64,000 nucleotides of DNA from assembly GCA_020002185.1 (NCBI GenBank), contig JAHLWY010000225.1, positions 1-64,000 of the forward strand. The letters are read 5' to 3'. Origin of the DNA: Paraescarpia echinospica. Lineage: Eukaryota > Annelida > Polychaeta > Sabellida > Siboglinidae. Position 1 is the stretch's first letter; each line of letters starts with the position of its first letter. Positions 12,035-24,636 of this stretch are shown here, one piece after another. A program made the position numbers and the translations under genes. Below the pieces are notes generated by a model. The model searched no databases. It had not been told where the DNA came from and was given only the letters and a program-made list of their open reading frames with translations.

Positions 12035-13540
12035 GTAAGACAAGTGGGATTCTGGGTAGATCAGTGCTATTGCATAAATGTGAAACGTGGAAAGTAAACG
12101 ATATGGACAACCGATAACTAATTACATTCCGTTTCATGTGTTTAAGAAGGATACTGAATGTTACATCGTCAGTGGTGACATTAAACAAAGACATCCAGAC
12201 AATTACAAAAGACGAGTGTGAAAGCAAAACCAAGTCAAATAAAAATTTGCATGTATTGAGCATGTGCTCAGGAAACATGAAAGCAGCCAGTGACTGACAA
12301 CAAAACCATGGATATTCGAAGGAATGATGGAATTGGGTAGCAGAAAATAACATGGCAAAAATAGTGTTTTATATCGGATGGCAGACGGATGTTTATCGAT
12401 TGTTAAAGATATTACTCGTATCATCAATGATTATTCGGTGCAACGTGGACCGTCCGTAGATCAGTTGGAATCGTTTTACATAACATGCTTTGCGAAACAC
12501 TGCTAACATTTACGTCAAAGCAAACATTCTATTCGAATAATAAAATAAAAACGTATACAGTCTCCGTTTGTGTGTTTGTCCAGGAGAATATGCATTTTTA
12601 TTAATGCACTTAAATGTTGTTCCAGCTTTCTATGTGGATAATCTATCTCCAGGCAACTGTTCAAGTGTACATATGAAGGAATAACACACATTACAATTTT
12701 CTTTTTTAGACATGATACAACAGCTTCTCGAGTGAGAACGCCAGTCACCAAGTGAAAAGTCGACACCACGTGCCCACACGGACGTCTGTCGGAATACATG
12801 ATTTATTTTGATTAATTAAGGTCACTATTGGCTGTATATAAACAGGAAATACTATACTATTAGATACAGTAGAACATCAAAAAAATTCCCCCGTTTCAAA
12901 ACACCTCGATGGAGTTACTAAAGTACGTTAAAATGCACCCTGGTGTGCAGTGGTGCACACAGAGTGAAAACATTTAAAAATGTTTTCTTTAGCGTTTCCC
13001 ATATAACCAAACACCCCTATATTTTAGCGTGGAACAATAATCGGGGAATAAGGTTGCTCTTTGGCCCGTAGCGAAATCTTAGATATACAACTGAAAAAAG
13101 TGTTTTGAGCTTATATTTATAACACTCGAGTTAGCGTGAAAATAAATCGTTACATGGAAACGACGAGTTACATTTGAGTCAAAACTTAATTAAGAACACA
13201 ACGAACCGTGAAGATGTTACCTGGAAATCGGGTTCACCACGTTTTTGGGAAGAAGAAGAACATGTTATGACATGACTAGGTGATAAATGCGATTTTTTTG
13301 AAACTCCAAAGTGACGATTAGGTTCGCAATCCCATAATTGTATCTCGTTCTTATTGACAGCATTGGTCATATGCATACAGATTACTGACGAGAGCCTTTA
13401 CAAGTGAAATATCGTCTTGGGATTTAATAAATACACTGTTTGAGTAATCGTGTGTAAACACTTTAAGTCATAATAAACAAAACGAACCATTTTATTAATA
13501 GCATTAGGTATTGCTAAATCAAAAGGAAAACATATGACTA
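12035..13540. other. Non-coding stretch
   Basis: No convincing reading frame, RNA gene or repeat structure. If the EF-hand gene once continued, its last exon should lie downstream of 12034, but no EFC-type end was spotted in this stretch. Confidence 0.4.
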
Positions 13541-14780
13541 GATCTGCCATGAGCAGTTGAAGGAGAAATAAAGGTGGACGAGAATGTGGATGTTGATGTA
13601 GCGAGGGCAATGAATAAGAAAGGTCGGGCGGCAGGCATTGATGAAGTGCAAGTGGAGATGCAGGTGGTGGCTTGATGGACAAACAAAGTTTGCTGAACAC
13701 GTGCATGAAAGAGGGAAAGATCTCAGAAGAGTGAAGAACGACACTATGGAAAAGGAAGAGAGACGCACGACCCTGGAAAATACAGAGTCATTACTTTGCT
13801 GAGTCATATGATGAAGATGCTGAAAAGAATCCTGGATGACAGAATAAGTGCAGTAGTGGAAGGGGAAATCGGTGAAGAACAGAAACAACTCACAAAATAT
13901 TTGCCCTAAGGTAGTTATTGGAAAAGAAATTGGAGGGACAGAAGATATGGCAGTTGGATTCACAGACCTGAATAAAGCATTGTAATACCTTGCAACAGAG
14001 ATGGCGTTGGCGACAATGAGGCAGATGTGGGTCCCAGGGGCAGAGGTCAGGATGGTTAAAGGGACATATTAAAAAACAAAGAGCCGGGTGTTGTGTGGAC
14101 CGATAATGTCATGAGAGTTTTAAGTGAATGTTGACCAAAGATAGGGGAGCGCCCTGAACCCACTGTTGTGTATCGAAGTGGTGGAACTGACAAGTAGATA
14201 GACTGGTATGGGGGACATCCTTCGGAAGCTACTGAATGCAGACGATCTGGCAGTGGTAGTGGACGGGGAAGGAAACATATCTCAAGAACAACTGACAAAG
14301 TGGAAGGAAACATTAAGCAGGCATGGACTAAAAGTTACCCTGGATACGACAGAGGAATATGGGTTGGGCAGCAAACCAAAGTGCTGAGTGGAAATACACC
14401 CTAAGGGGAAGAAACTAAAACAAAGAGACAGGTTTATATACCTGGATGGAGTGATATGCGGGAACGGGAATTCAGACACCGAAATTCGTAGGAGGATCAA
14501 GGCAGGGGCAAACCTTAAAGGAAAGTCGAAGGTCTGATGAGAGACAGGCGCATATCACGAAAACACAACGGAAATATAGTCTGCTTATGTGTTACCTCGA
14601 CGTATCTGTATGGTTTAGAAACTATGGCACTGGTAGAGAAGCAACAAGAGAAGGTGCAGGTTCCGTGAAAACAACTGGTTACGAAGAATTGTGGGAGCGA
14701 GAAGAACTGATGGGCGAAGAATGGAAGAGCTGAGGGAGGCGGTTGGAGTAAAGGCAGCTTTGGGTGCTTCCTTGAACAAT
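13540..14780 (+). pseudogene. Degraded LINE reverse transcriptase
   Basis: Across all three plus frames one can follow ARAMNKKGRAAGIDEVQVE (RT entry block), an HMMKMLKRILDDRIS-like block, a palm region near 13990, LLNADDLAVVVDGEGN (catalytic ADD, about 14230-14275) and QLTKWKETLSRHGLKVTL, then IYLDGVICGNGNSDTEIRRR. This is the order of RTE-like reverse transcriptases. The frame changes many times. The antisense Phe/Leu/Pro-rich frames here are shadows. Confidence 0.65.
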
Positions 14781-15140
14781 AACATTATACTTTTTGATCA
14801 GAGACAGCAATTTGTGTTTGTTGTTGTCACTCCCTCTTTAAATATAAATATGTTGTGTCACTATATTTTCCCAGGGGTGTGGTACAGACCTAGTAAATGT
14901 GCCAACTGTTTTGTGTTGCTTCATTAAACAATAATATTTAGGTTTTCGATTGGCGTTAGCCAATTGTTTGTGTTGTTCCATCTTGTGTACCCCTTATTGG
15001 GCGGATATATGCCGTTTACTACATTGTTTTCATTGGATTATATGGGGCATACCAAATAAAAGCACCATTTTGTGTTCTTGCTGCTTCCTTGAACAACACG
15101 ATTACAATGTTTGATCAGAATTAGCAAATGTTTTGGGTGG
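14768..15140. repeat. Direct repeats around 14.77-15.14 kb
   Basis: GCTTCCTTGAACAA followed by TTTTTGATCAGA occurs at about 14768 and again at about 15085, and a weaker version lies at about 14918. The spacing of about 310 bases suggests a short dispersed repeat copied in tandem. No coding content. Confidence 0.4.
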
Positions 15141-15199
15141 CTCCATAGTTTCTCACCCCCGCTAAACCCTTACCCCTGTGCTTTTTTATTACACATTCC

Positions 15200-16140
15200 C
15201 ATGATATATAAGTAAAATCTGAAAGGAATAATAAAAAGCAGTTTAGGAGAATTTTCAACAAAGGAAGGTATAAAGACATGAGGAAATATTTAGCAAAGAT
15301 AGACTGGAATAACACACTGAAAAATAAGACAGCAACAGAATGCTGGAATGTATTAAAGAGTTAAATTAAGTGCATAGTCGATAAATTTGTACCCTTCAAA
15401 AAACAAGGAAACGGTCCAAAAAGAAACACTCATCGAAAGAAACCATTAGAAAAATTTAGTATAAACAAATGATGTGGAAGTCATATAGATGTACTGGAAA
15501 TGATGAAGACTACAACATTTATAAAGAAGCACTTAACCAAGCTACCGCTAAAATTATATAGTCAAAGAGATGCTATCAACACCAATTAGAAAGTAATATA
15601 AAACATGACAGGAAGATTTTGTTGTGCGTGTGTTCGAAGCAAACAGAAAGTTCAAGATAAGGTCGGTCCTCTAGAAGATAGTGCTGGAAATATAATATCA
15701 GAGGGATTCTTAATGGCAGAAGACCTGAATGAGTACATTAGTTCAGTTTTTACCAGGGAAGATATTTGTTCACTGCCAGTACCAGAGGCTAAGTTCAAGG
15801 GGGCAGATTCAGACTATTTAGGACAATTAATTGTAAACCCGGAAATGGTAGCTAAGAAAATAAGGGCTACGAAGGATAATAAATCACCTGGAGTGGATGG
15901 GATTCCGCTGAAACTACTATTGGAAATTGTAGAACAAATTAGCGTACCGCTTGCAACAGTTTTCAATTTGTCATTAGAAGAGGGAGTGGTTCCTTTAGAA
16001 TGGAAAGAGGCAAACATTATACCGTTATTTAAAAAAGTTCGAGAAACAAGTCAGAGAACTATAGACCAGTGAGTTTAACATCAGTGATTTGCAACTTATT
16101 AGAAAGACTGTTTAGATCCTCAATACAAATTAAATTTCAG
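15200..16140 (+). pseudogene. CR1/jockey-type LINE fragment (EN-RT linker and RT start)
   Basis: The best frame is 15605-16072. It holds a linker, then KIRATKDNKSPGVDGIP (the KS-GVDGI block that opens LINE reverse transcriptases) and NLSLEEGVVPLEWKEANI, an IIPLFKK block, and after a frameshift near 16065 a RPVSLTS-like strand. Upstream 15380-15600 resembles the charged linker after the endonuclease, with stops. The copy is truncated before the catalytic palm. Clade assignment is tentative. Confidence 0.65.
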
Positions 16141-16189
16141 TATAGTTTATGTATAACCAGGTGATATATACGCTGAGATGATGTAACTG

Positions 16190-17490
16190 TAAAGCGAAAT
16201 GCATCTAGAATGCTGCCATTCACAACAATCATGCCACCATGTATCGGGAATTCAGAACCCTAGCAGCTGGTTACACAATCCACAACAATATCAATATAGT
16301 TAAGGATAAAACCGGTCTAATCTTACAAACAAACAAGACTGCCTCAATCGTTGGAAAGAACACTTCGACAATCTCCACAACAAGCCCCCGCCGGAACCGG
16401 ATCCATGTGACAACACGTCTCATACTCCTGTTAGTGTACACAACAGTCCCCTATCTTAGAGTCTCCTGTGACCATCGAGGAAGTGACAATGGCTCTCTCC
16501 AAACTGAAGAATGGACGCGCAGCTGGAATATGCAATGTCACCGCTGAAATGCTCAAAGCGGCTTCAAAATATCATAAACTGTGTTTGGGTAAACGAAAAT
16601 ATCCCTGCTGATTGGAGACGTGGTATCATCCTGCCATTCTGTAAACACAAGGGCGACCGCCTGGTATGCAGCAATCAATGAGGAATAACACTTCTATTGA
16701 TACCTGGTAAACTGTTCGCACTCATCTTGCTACATCGTTCTATTGGCGTTATTAGGTCAACAAGAAGAGTCCAGCAGGCTGGCTTCGTTCCGGGCCGTTC
16801 CACGGTTAACCAGATATTCTCTCTACGCCAGATTATCGAAAAGTTAAATGAATTTCGTTAAACCACCTTGATTGCTTTTATTGATTTTAAAGCTGCTTTT
16901 GATAGTATTGACCGTATTGCCCTGTAGCGCAGACGTTCCATCTCGCGAGGTACCAAGCTAAAGATGTTCAATGTTCTCGTCATTTCCATCCTTCTATATG
17001 TCTCTGAGACCTGGCAACTGACAATTCAACAGGCCAAGAACATCGATGCTTTCGTCTTGAAGAGCCTCCGACGCCTCGAGAACATAAAGTGGTTCAATTA
17101 CATCAGCAATAACACGACCAAGGAACGTACCGGTTAGAAGCATAGAAGCATGCATCAATACTCATCACCCAGCGACGTCTTCGATGGTTCGGCCATCTGC
17201 AACGTATGGCACCAAACTACCCTGCCGCTCTATTATACCAATTCCACCCACAAAACACCGGCTGGAAACGGCGCCGTCGGCACCCTCGCCTTCGACGGAT
17301 CGACTGTGTTAAGCACGATTTGATGGCCTGGGCCTCACGCTTGAGGTGGCCGAGCAGCTGGCCGTTGACCGCCCCACCTGGAAGGCGTTAAGCACGATTT
17401 GATGGCCTTGGCCTCACGCTTGAGGTGGCCGAGCAGCTGGCCGTTGACCGCCCCACCTGGAAGGCGATGATAAAGGATGTGGTGTGACAT
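16190..17490 (+). pseudogene. RTE-like LINE with internal deletion
   Basis: Traceable blocks are a linker (16239-16400), VTMALSKLKNGRAAGI (about 16490), WRRGIILPFCKHKGDR (about 16615), an ITLL-type strand, RVQQAGFVPGRST (about 16770), and FIDFKAAFDSIDR (about 16880-16915). It then jumps directly to a C-terminal block, RGTKLKMFNVLVISILLYVS (about 16950), so the YxDD region has been deleted. A block of about 77 bases near its end is duplicated in tandem. Confidence 0.65.
17312..17466. repeat. Tandem duplication of about 77 bp
   Basis: Two adjacent copies beginning TTAAGCACGATTTGATGGCC and ending GCCCCACCTGGAAGGCG, the second starting at about 17389, with a single visible mismatch (CTGGGCC against CTTGGCC). 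The near-identity suggests a recent local duplication inside an old LINE remnant. Confidence 0.85.
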
Positions 17491-17595
17491 ATACGCTGGA
17501 TATTAGGCAAGTAAGTAATATTATATGTATTTATTTTATATAATTTAAGCACATTATTTATTTTACGTATTTAAAAGGCTAGTTCGTTTAACTTG

Positions 17596-17627
<32 letters not shown>

Positions 17628-17869
17628 TATGCACTTGCAAATATATATATATATATATATTTATTTTCATTCAGGTTTACCTAACTGACATTTCATGTAA
17701 TTATTTCTATATGCTACGTTTAATTCATTTTCTTTTACCTTTCAGTTTAATAATTATATTTAATATGTTTTAGGTCATTTACTGTATTTTTATTTATTCT
17801 CTACGATTGCCAGCGCGTTTGTGCAGATTTGTTATCCGGACACACGGCGCTCTATAATGCTTTATAATA

Positions 17870-18272
17870 ATCATGATGTAGACAATTTTACGACCAGCTA
17901 ACTTTTAATAAGATCGATTGGGTTGCTGAAAACACAAATTTATTCTGGTGGGCCTATGCATTGACAATTACCCTGTTTGACAACCACCTTGTCCAGGAAC
18001 CCCATGTCACGTCACCAACAAACGTTGTGAGGCGTCACACAGACAGAACATATCCAAAGAAGCATTTTTATTGTAAAACTGTTTTCTACATGTGTCGCAT
18101 TTGAAACATTCACAGCGGTACAAGTATCCACAAACAACAACCATATTTAACATACTACTGTTTCCGATCTGTTGTCCACACGTATCACATCTTAAACGTG
18201 ATGTGCGAATGTCAACACGTTTCTTTCTTGAACCATTCTTTAAAAATGACTGAGCCCCAACATATGTTATAT
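17870..18272 (-). pseudogene. Zinc-finger gene, 3' part (left of the LINE insertion)
   Basis: This segment aligns with 59265-59690, sharing ACGACCAG, ACATATCCAA, TCCACACGTATCACATCTTAAACGTG and many other blocks, and corresponds to the 3' end and degenerate terminal fingers of a minus-strand C2H2 gene. The rest of the gene resumes at 21187, after an inserted LINE. On the minus strand the cysteine-pair pattern of a finger is recognisable near 18150-18195. Confidence 0.6.
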
Positions 18273-21186
18273 CGTGTGCAGTTCTCTGCAGCCCATTCTA
18301 TATCGTTCGACATGTGTGTCATCTACCACCCGCCTGCTTCAAGTAAGGCATCTGGAACTTCGTGTGAATTTTATGCTGAATTTGAATGCTTATTTACAGA
18401 AGCATCTGTTTCCGTTATACCAACCGTAATTGTTGGAGACTTTAATATTCATTTTGATGATGTAACGAAATCAGAACCGCTTCGCTATCTACTTGATTCC
18501 TACAATTTGCTGCAACACGTCCATTCGCCGACCCATAAAACAGGACATACATTGGACCTGGTGATAAGTCATGACAGCGATAACTTAGTATCTTCTGTTG
18601 TTGTTTATCCAGACTCCATATCGGACCACTATCGCATAGAACTGGCATTAAATGTGTTGAAACCGTCAGCTGAAACTTCAGTAATTGCCAAGCGCAACTT
18701 CCGCATCATGGATGCTACAGTGTTTAATGATGACGTTAAATATGTACGTTCTGGCATGTGTGCCCGCGCTGACCGTCAGCAAGCGGAGGTCTTAGCATCG
18801 GACTACAACACCTGTCTCACTAACTGCTTAGACAAGCACGCTCCTTGGCGCTACGTACACGTCAGGAGCAACACGCCGCATCCGTGGTATGACGCTGAGG
18901 TCGACGAAGCAAGAGAGAAGAGGCGAACGTGTGAGAATCTGTGGAGAAGAACAAAACTCGAAATACACCGCCAATTATACGTCGCCGCTCGCGACGACTG
19001 CACTACAATGATAGCCAGTAAGAAAACCGAGTATTATCGCGGACAATTACAGAACGCTAATAACAAGAACATGTTTCGCATTCTGAGATCACTCGACGTA
19101 CACAACATGCAACTTCCTGAATTCTGCTCAGTGAAGGAAGGATGTGATAAATTATCACGTTTCTTCCAAGAAAAGATCGATAAATTATTGATTAACTTGC
19201 ACTACCGCATTGCCGTTGACCCAACAGAGGACGAGACACGTTGTTTTACTGACCCAATTCAAGTGTTCGAGCCAACTACTACAGCCGAAATCACTAATAT
19301 TCTTGGCACTACGAATAAGACATGCTCACTTGATCCACTACCAACTAAGCAACTAAATGACAACATGGACAGTATCGTGCCTATCATCATACAAATTGTA
19401 AACGCTTCACTCGACGAGGCAGTCATGCCTGTGCTGCTTAAGCACGCAATTGTCCGGCCATTGCTCAAGAAACAATCACTCAACAAGGACATACTCAACA
19501 ACTACCGTCCAGTCAGCAACCTAAGCCATCTGTCAAAAGTCATAGAGAAAGTTATTGCGCGAAGGATCATCTCTCATATTTCCGATCAGCGAATGGAAGA
19601 CTGTTTCCAATCAGCCTACTGGAAGAATCATTCAACTGAAACCGCACTATTGTATGTAACAAATGCCATGAAAGCCGCTATAGACAATAGACAAGGCACG
19701 GCACTAGTTCTTATTGACGTTAGTGCGGCCTTTGACACAATCAATCACAAGATAATGATCCAGCGCCTTCGGTTGCGTTACGGCATTGTTGGCAAGGCGC
19801 TTGGCTGGCTGCAATCCTATCTGCAGAGCCGGACCCAGCGTGTGGTCATTCGTGATGCGTCATCGAATACAACTTGTGTGACATCGGGTGTCCCACAGGG
19901 TTCGGTGCTGGGTCCTTTGTTATTCTCGTTGTACGTACAACCCATTGGCGACATAATTAGAGCGCATGGACTTTGTTTTCATCATTATGCGGATGATTTG
20001 CAATTGTACTGCCATTTTGACCTCACTGCGACTGCGTTGGCTGCTACTCGGCGACGTATGGAGGAGTGTCTAGATATTGTCAATCAGTGGATGACATCAA
20101 ACTACATGTGCATGAACAACAATAAAACGGAATATCTTCCCGTAGTGCCAAAGAGTGCCGCTGCGCTTATTGACGGCAGTGTGATACGCGTAGGACATGT
20201 TACGATTACTGCCTCAATATGTGTTCGTAACCTTGTTGTCGTTATGGATCGCCACCTCGATTTTAAGAAGCAAGTTTCAAGCATCGTCAGTGTGTGCTCA
20301 TTTCACCTGCGCCATATTAACCAGATGAGTCATTATCTCCCAACGTCGACAAAGGAACGTGTCGTCAACGCCATTATTACATCAATGCTTGATTACTGCA
20401 ATTCACTTCTATACGGCACTTCTGTCAACAACATCGCTCGACTGCAGAGAATGCACAACTCTGCTGCTAGGTTGATCCTACGCCGCCCACGGAGTGACAG
20501 CGCCATGCCTCTGTTGTGCATTCTTCACTGGTTGCCTGTAGCACACAGAATCGACTTTAAGCTATTAGTGTTTACATATAAAGCTGTGCATGGCGATGCC
20601 CCGAAATATTTATGCGACCTTGTATGCCCATACAAACCAACAAGAGCCCTGCGCTCTACCAACAATAACATGTTAACGGTCCTGCGGACTCATGTCAAAG
20701 CTGGGGACAATTCGTTTGCGGTCGCCGCAGCGACTTTGTGGAACACTTTGCCTAATGACATTAAAACGTCTGATTGTCTCTCTACTTTCAAGGCACGCTT
20801 AAAGACTAATTTTTTTAGACTCTCGTTCTTGTCCAATGTGGCATAGTTTACTCTCTGCATTTATTTGTTTTATATCTCTTATGTATTAATTAACCTATTT
20901 ATATATTTATTTTATACTTACATGTACATTAGTTCAGTTAAATGAATTGACAATGTCTTATTTCTACATAGAACTGTAGCTATGATCATTATTTTAATAT
21001 ATTTATTTAATTACTGTATTTATTCGTATTTTACTAATATTTAAATTTTCTTTTAGAAAATGCATGCTTATTTAGCCATCATTAATACCTCTATCTAGGT
21101 TCTACATGTTGTAAAGCGCCACGAACAATTTATAATTGGATCTGGCGCTATATTAAATAAAATATATTATTATTATTATTATTATC
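18273..21186 (+). mobile_element. 5'-truncated L2/CR1-like LINE with open RT frame
   Basis: The frame stays open from the LINE start to TAG at 20844-20846 (about 845 codons after MCVIYHPP at about 18313). It begins in the endonuclease, VGDFNIHFDD at about 18435 and SDHYRIELAL at about 18620, so the N-terminal endonuclease half is missing. RT motifs follow: LIDVSAAFDTINH (about 19710), GVPQGSVLGPLLFSLYV (about 19890), catalytic HHYADDLQLY (about 19980-20010), and the C-terminal LHWLPVAHRIDFKLLVFTYK (about 20530). The 3' UTR has a GCGCCA/TGGCGC hairpin and ends in an ATT microsatellite, typical of L2/CR1 tails. It interrupts a zinc-finger gene. Confidence 0.85.
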
Positions 21187-21600
<414 letters not shown>

Positions 21601-22670
21601 AGGTTTACTTACTTTCATGCATATATGTGCTAAGGGTCAACAATAAACGGACAGAATCGAAGTTGCGTAACTGTCAATGTTATCAAATCTAGTCCGTAGC
21701 CCTACGGTAGTTCCGCAGAATGGATACTTCTACACCAAAATGTGACAGTTAAGTAAGTTAATTCGCAAGTAAATTATATTATTTTAATTATTTTTAATGT
21801 ATTATTAACATTAATAATATTGAATACGGTATAACATATTGCCCATATAATGTTGCACATATTTATAATATTACATATGTATATATATATACATATATAT
21901 ATATATGTATATATAAATATATATATATACATGTATATATATATATATATAAACATATATATATATTATATATATATATACATATATATAATACGCATTA
22001 AAGGGATTCTTTATAAGCTAATAATATACATTCGAGGTGTACAGTATCAAAACGTATTCATTTCCCATAAGTACTTTCTCTGCTACTTATGTCTTGCTTG
22101 TTTATGCATAATTTGGGTGTTATCTGCGCAAAAAGCCGATAAACAATTGTGTTTACACGAATCATTTTGAGCTTGTTGCCACGTGGATGATTAATTCTGC
22201 AGCCAGAGAATAATGAATATTCATGTCCGCGCAGTGAACAACGCGTAGACCGTTGACGTCACACACAAACAGCCAACTTGTCAATGGCAGTGTAAATAAG
22301 CAATTTGTAGACATAGGCATATTGACAGCTATTTTTATAAGTGTAGGAAGCGTATGTATTGTTTATTTATCCTGCTTCCCAATGCCGTCAGCCGAGTAAC
22401 GTTTCGATTAAATAGAATTATAACGTCCGCCGACGCGGACGGCTGCCGTCGGTGTCAGCTGCCGCTGGGACTGTCACTGAGTCTGTCGTGCCTTTACTAC
22501 AGTAAATAACATAGCCTTAGGCAAGGGTCTCGCCTTTGTAGTTAGTAAAACTGCATTGTCCGGTATTTGACATGCAGTGAATGAAAATGCACACTAAAAT
22601 ATTATTAGTATATGCAACCATAGCAAGAGGATTAACCTGGTCGTGGATATAATTTTGTTGCCTAAATAGA
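21601..22670. other. AT-rich and TA-microsatellite region
   Basis: 21880-21990 is a long imperfect (TA)n/(TATG)n tract that reads as Tyr/Ile peptides in both strands. 22170-22500 is unique-looking, with a palindromic CCGCCGACGCGGACGG at about 22427-22442. No gene is supported. Confidence 0.6.
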
Positions 22671-22674
22671 GTAA

Positions 22675-23096
22675 GGTGGGGCAAAGCGCCCATGTTGGGG
22701 CATAGCGCCCATGCCACTATCTTGGCGAATATTGCATTTGGTGGCTCCATATAGCAATCAAATTATTAATTATTGAGTCCTGACGACACATCAACGTGCT
22801 ATGGCTTTAAAGAATCGAACACGATGTAAGTACAGCTGATTTACCGTTTCTTTATTATTTGTTATAAGATCCCTTCCATATTAATCAATAAATTGCGTCT
22901 AAATGGTTACGAATTTTGAAACGATTGGAATAGCTTTCTAAGCTATGTTATATAACCTGCATTTTCATGCCTTCAGTTACGGTGAGCGATAAAAGAAAAT
23001 GTCATGACTCAAACGTTCTCAGCATAGTCGCCAGTGGGGCATAGCGCCACCTGTGAATTGGGGCAAAGCGCCCGTGCCTGCGCGCTATGCCCCACC
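22675..23096. repeat. MITE-like repeat with GGTGGGGCA ends
   Basis: The left end starts GGTGGGGCAAAGCGCCC and has a second GGGGCATAGCGCCC box. The right end contains GGGGCATAGCGCC and GGGGCAAAGCGCCC and finishes with GCGCTATGCCCCACC, the inverse of the left terminus. The interior of about 350 bases is AT-rich and non-coding. It lies just upstream of the pogo/Tigger-type transposase and may be a non-autonomous relative or that element's end. Confidence 0.5.
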
Positions 23097-23124
23097 TGCA
23101 ATTATTGATATAAAAGTAGCATTG

Positions 23125-23159
<35 letters not shown>

Positions 23160-23208
23160 TGTGTTTAGCGCGCGCACACACAAACACACACACAATTATG
23201 TATAATAT

Positions 23209-23363
<155 letters not shown>

Positions 23364-23458
23364 CCGTGTGAATGTTAATGATATAATTTTATCAAACGTT
23401 CTTGTGATTATTATAATGATAACAGTTACAGCATGTTCGTTTCAAATTGAGAGACAGC

Positions 23459-24636
23459 ATGGTTCGAACGTACAAAAGAAAGTCTACACAGGGGTCGTAT
23501 GGGTCTGAACGACTGGCGTTAGCTGTAGCGGCTGTCTACGAAGGACAGAGTATACAAGGTGCAGGGGCATATTATGGAATACCAGGGCGCACACTAAAGC
23601 GCCATTGCTCTGGTGTTGTACAGCAGTTATTGCTATGGGTAGCAAGCGTTGCGTATTCTCAAGTGCCTTTGAAGCACAATTGGTAGATTATGCAAAGGAG
23701 ATGGCCAAGACAATGTACGGATTGACAACTATTGATGTTAGGCGTTTTAGCTAACGCTGTTGTCACAAAATTGGGCATACATCAACATTTTGATGACGAG
23801 CGTGGGCTAGCTGGAAAGGACTGGCTGTCAAATTTCGTGAAGCGCCACCCAGAGTTGTCGATTCGTGCGCCAATTTCCACTAGCCTGGTCCGTGTCGAAG
23901 GTTTCAACCGCGATGCAGTTGTGGCGTTTTTTGCTTTGTACAAAGATGTCCTGCAAGGAGGGGATCACAGAGCTACTGCCATTTGGAATTGCGATGAAAC
24001 TGGCTTCACGACGGTAGCGAAGGCGAGGAAGGTCGTATGGGAAACTGGAACAAGGCAGGTGCGAAAGGTTTCGAGCGGTGAGCGTGGAAAAAACAATACC
24101 GCGCTGTGCTGAATAAGCGCTGCCGGTTCTTACATTCCTCCGCTGTTTGTGTTCCCTCGCAAGAGAATGGTGGAGGCCCTCATGAACGGTGCCCCTATTG
24201 TTTCGATTGGTGCAGTGAATGATCGCGGTTCAGGCTATATCGACTCAGCTCTGTTCATGAAGTGGCTCAAACACTTCGTCGCGATTGCCGTCTGCACCAA
24301 AGACCATCCACACGTACTTCTGTTGGATGGACACGAAAGCCATAAAACGCTTGAGGCAATCGACTTCGCCCGGGAACATTGAGTCATATGGGTGACATTT
24401 CTACCACACTGCACACACCGGCTCCAACCACTCGAACGGAAATTGTTTAAGTCACTGAAGTCTGCGTTCAGCCGTTCATGTGACAACTGGCTTACATCCA
24501 GTATGATGTGATGCCATTGTTTAAGCAAGCATATAGTTCTACTGCTACAGTGCAGTCTGCCGTCAATGGATTTGGAACGTGCGGCTTATGGCCATTCAAC
24601 GACAGCAAGATCGATGCAGAATTCAATGTTCTTGAG
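23459..24636 (+). pseudogene. pogo/Tigger-like (CENP-B/DDE_1) transposase, 5' part
   Basis: From ATG 23459 an N-terminal helix-turn-helix (MVRTYKRKSTQGSYGSERLA to YYGIPGRTLKRH) resembles psq-type DNA binding. After a frameshift near 23690, a CENP-B-type HTH follows (DWLSNFVKRHPELSIR, about 23825). The DDE core has WNCDETGF (about 23985) and, after a stop at 24109, LFVFPRKRMVEALMNGAP and VLLLDGHESHK (about 24320-24345). PHCTHRLQPLE follows a TGA at 24379. The C-terminal GLWPFNDSKI block ends at 24636, where a Polinton begins; the same frame resumes at 36141. Several lesions make it inactive. Confidence 0.8.
24631..24636 (+). repeat. Target-site duplication, left (TTCTTG)
   Basis: Six bases before the AG that starts the Polinton. 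The right flank (36135-36140) is TACTTG, one mismatch. A six-base duplication is the Polinton norm. Removing the element and one copy restores a continuous reading frame in the host transposase, which independently fixes the boundary. Confidence 0.75.

Noticed and set aside
13398..14500. Minus-strand Leu/Pro/Phe-rich frames
   Set aside because: Antisense shadows of the plus-strand LINE remnant at 13.5-14.8 kb.
18198..18312. Start of the long reverse-transcriptase frame at 18198
   Set aside because: The first codons are zinc-finger 3' text read in the wrong strand; the LINE begins at about 18273.
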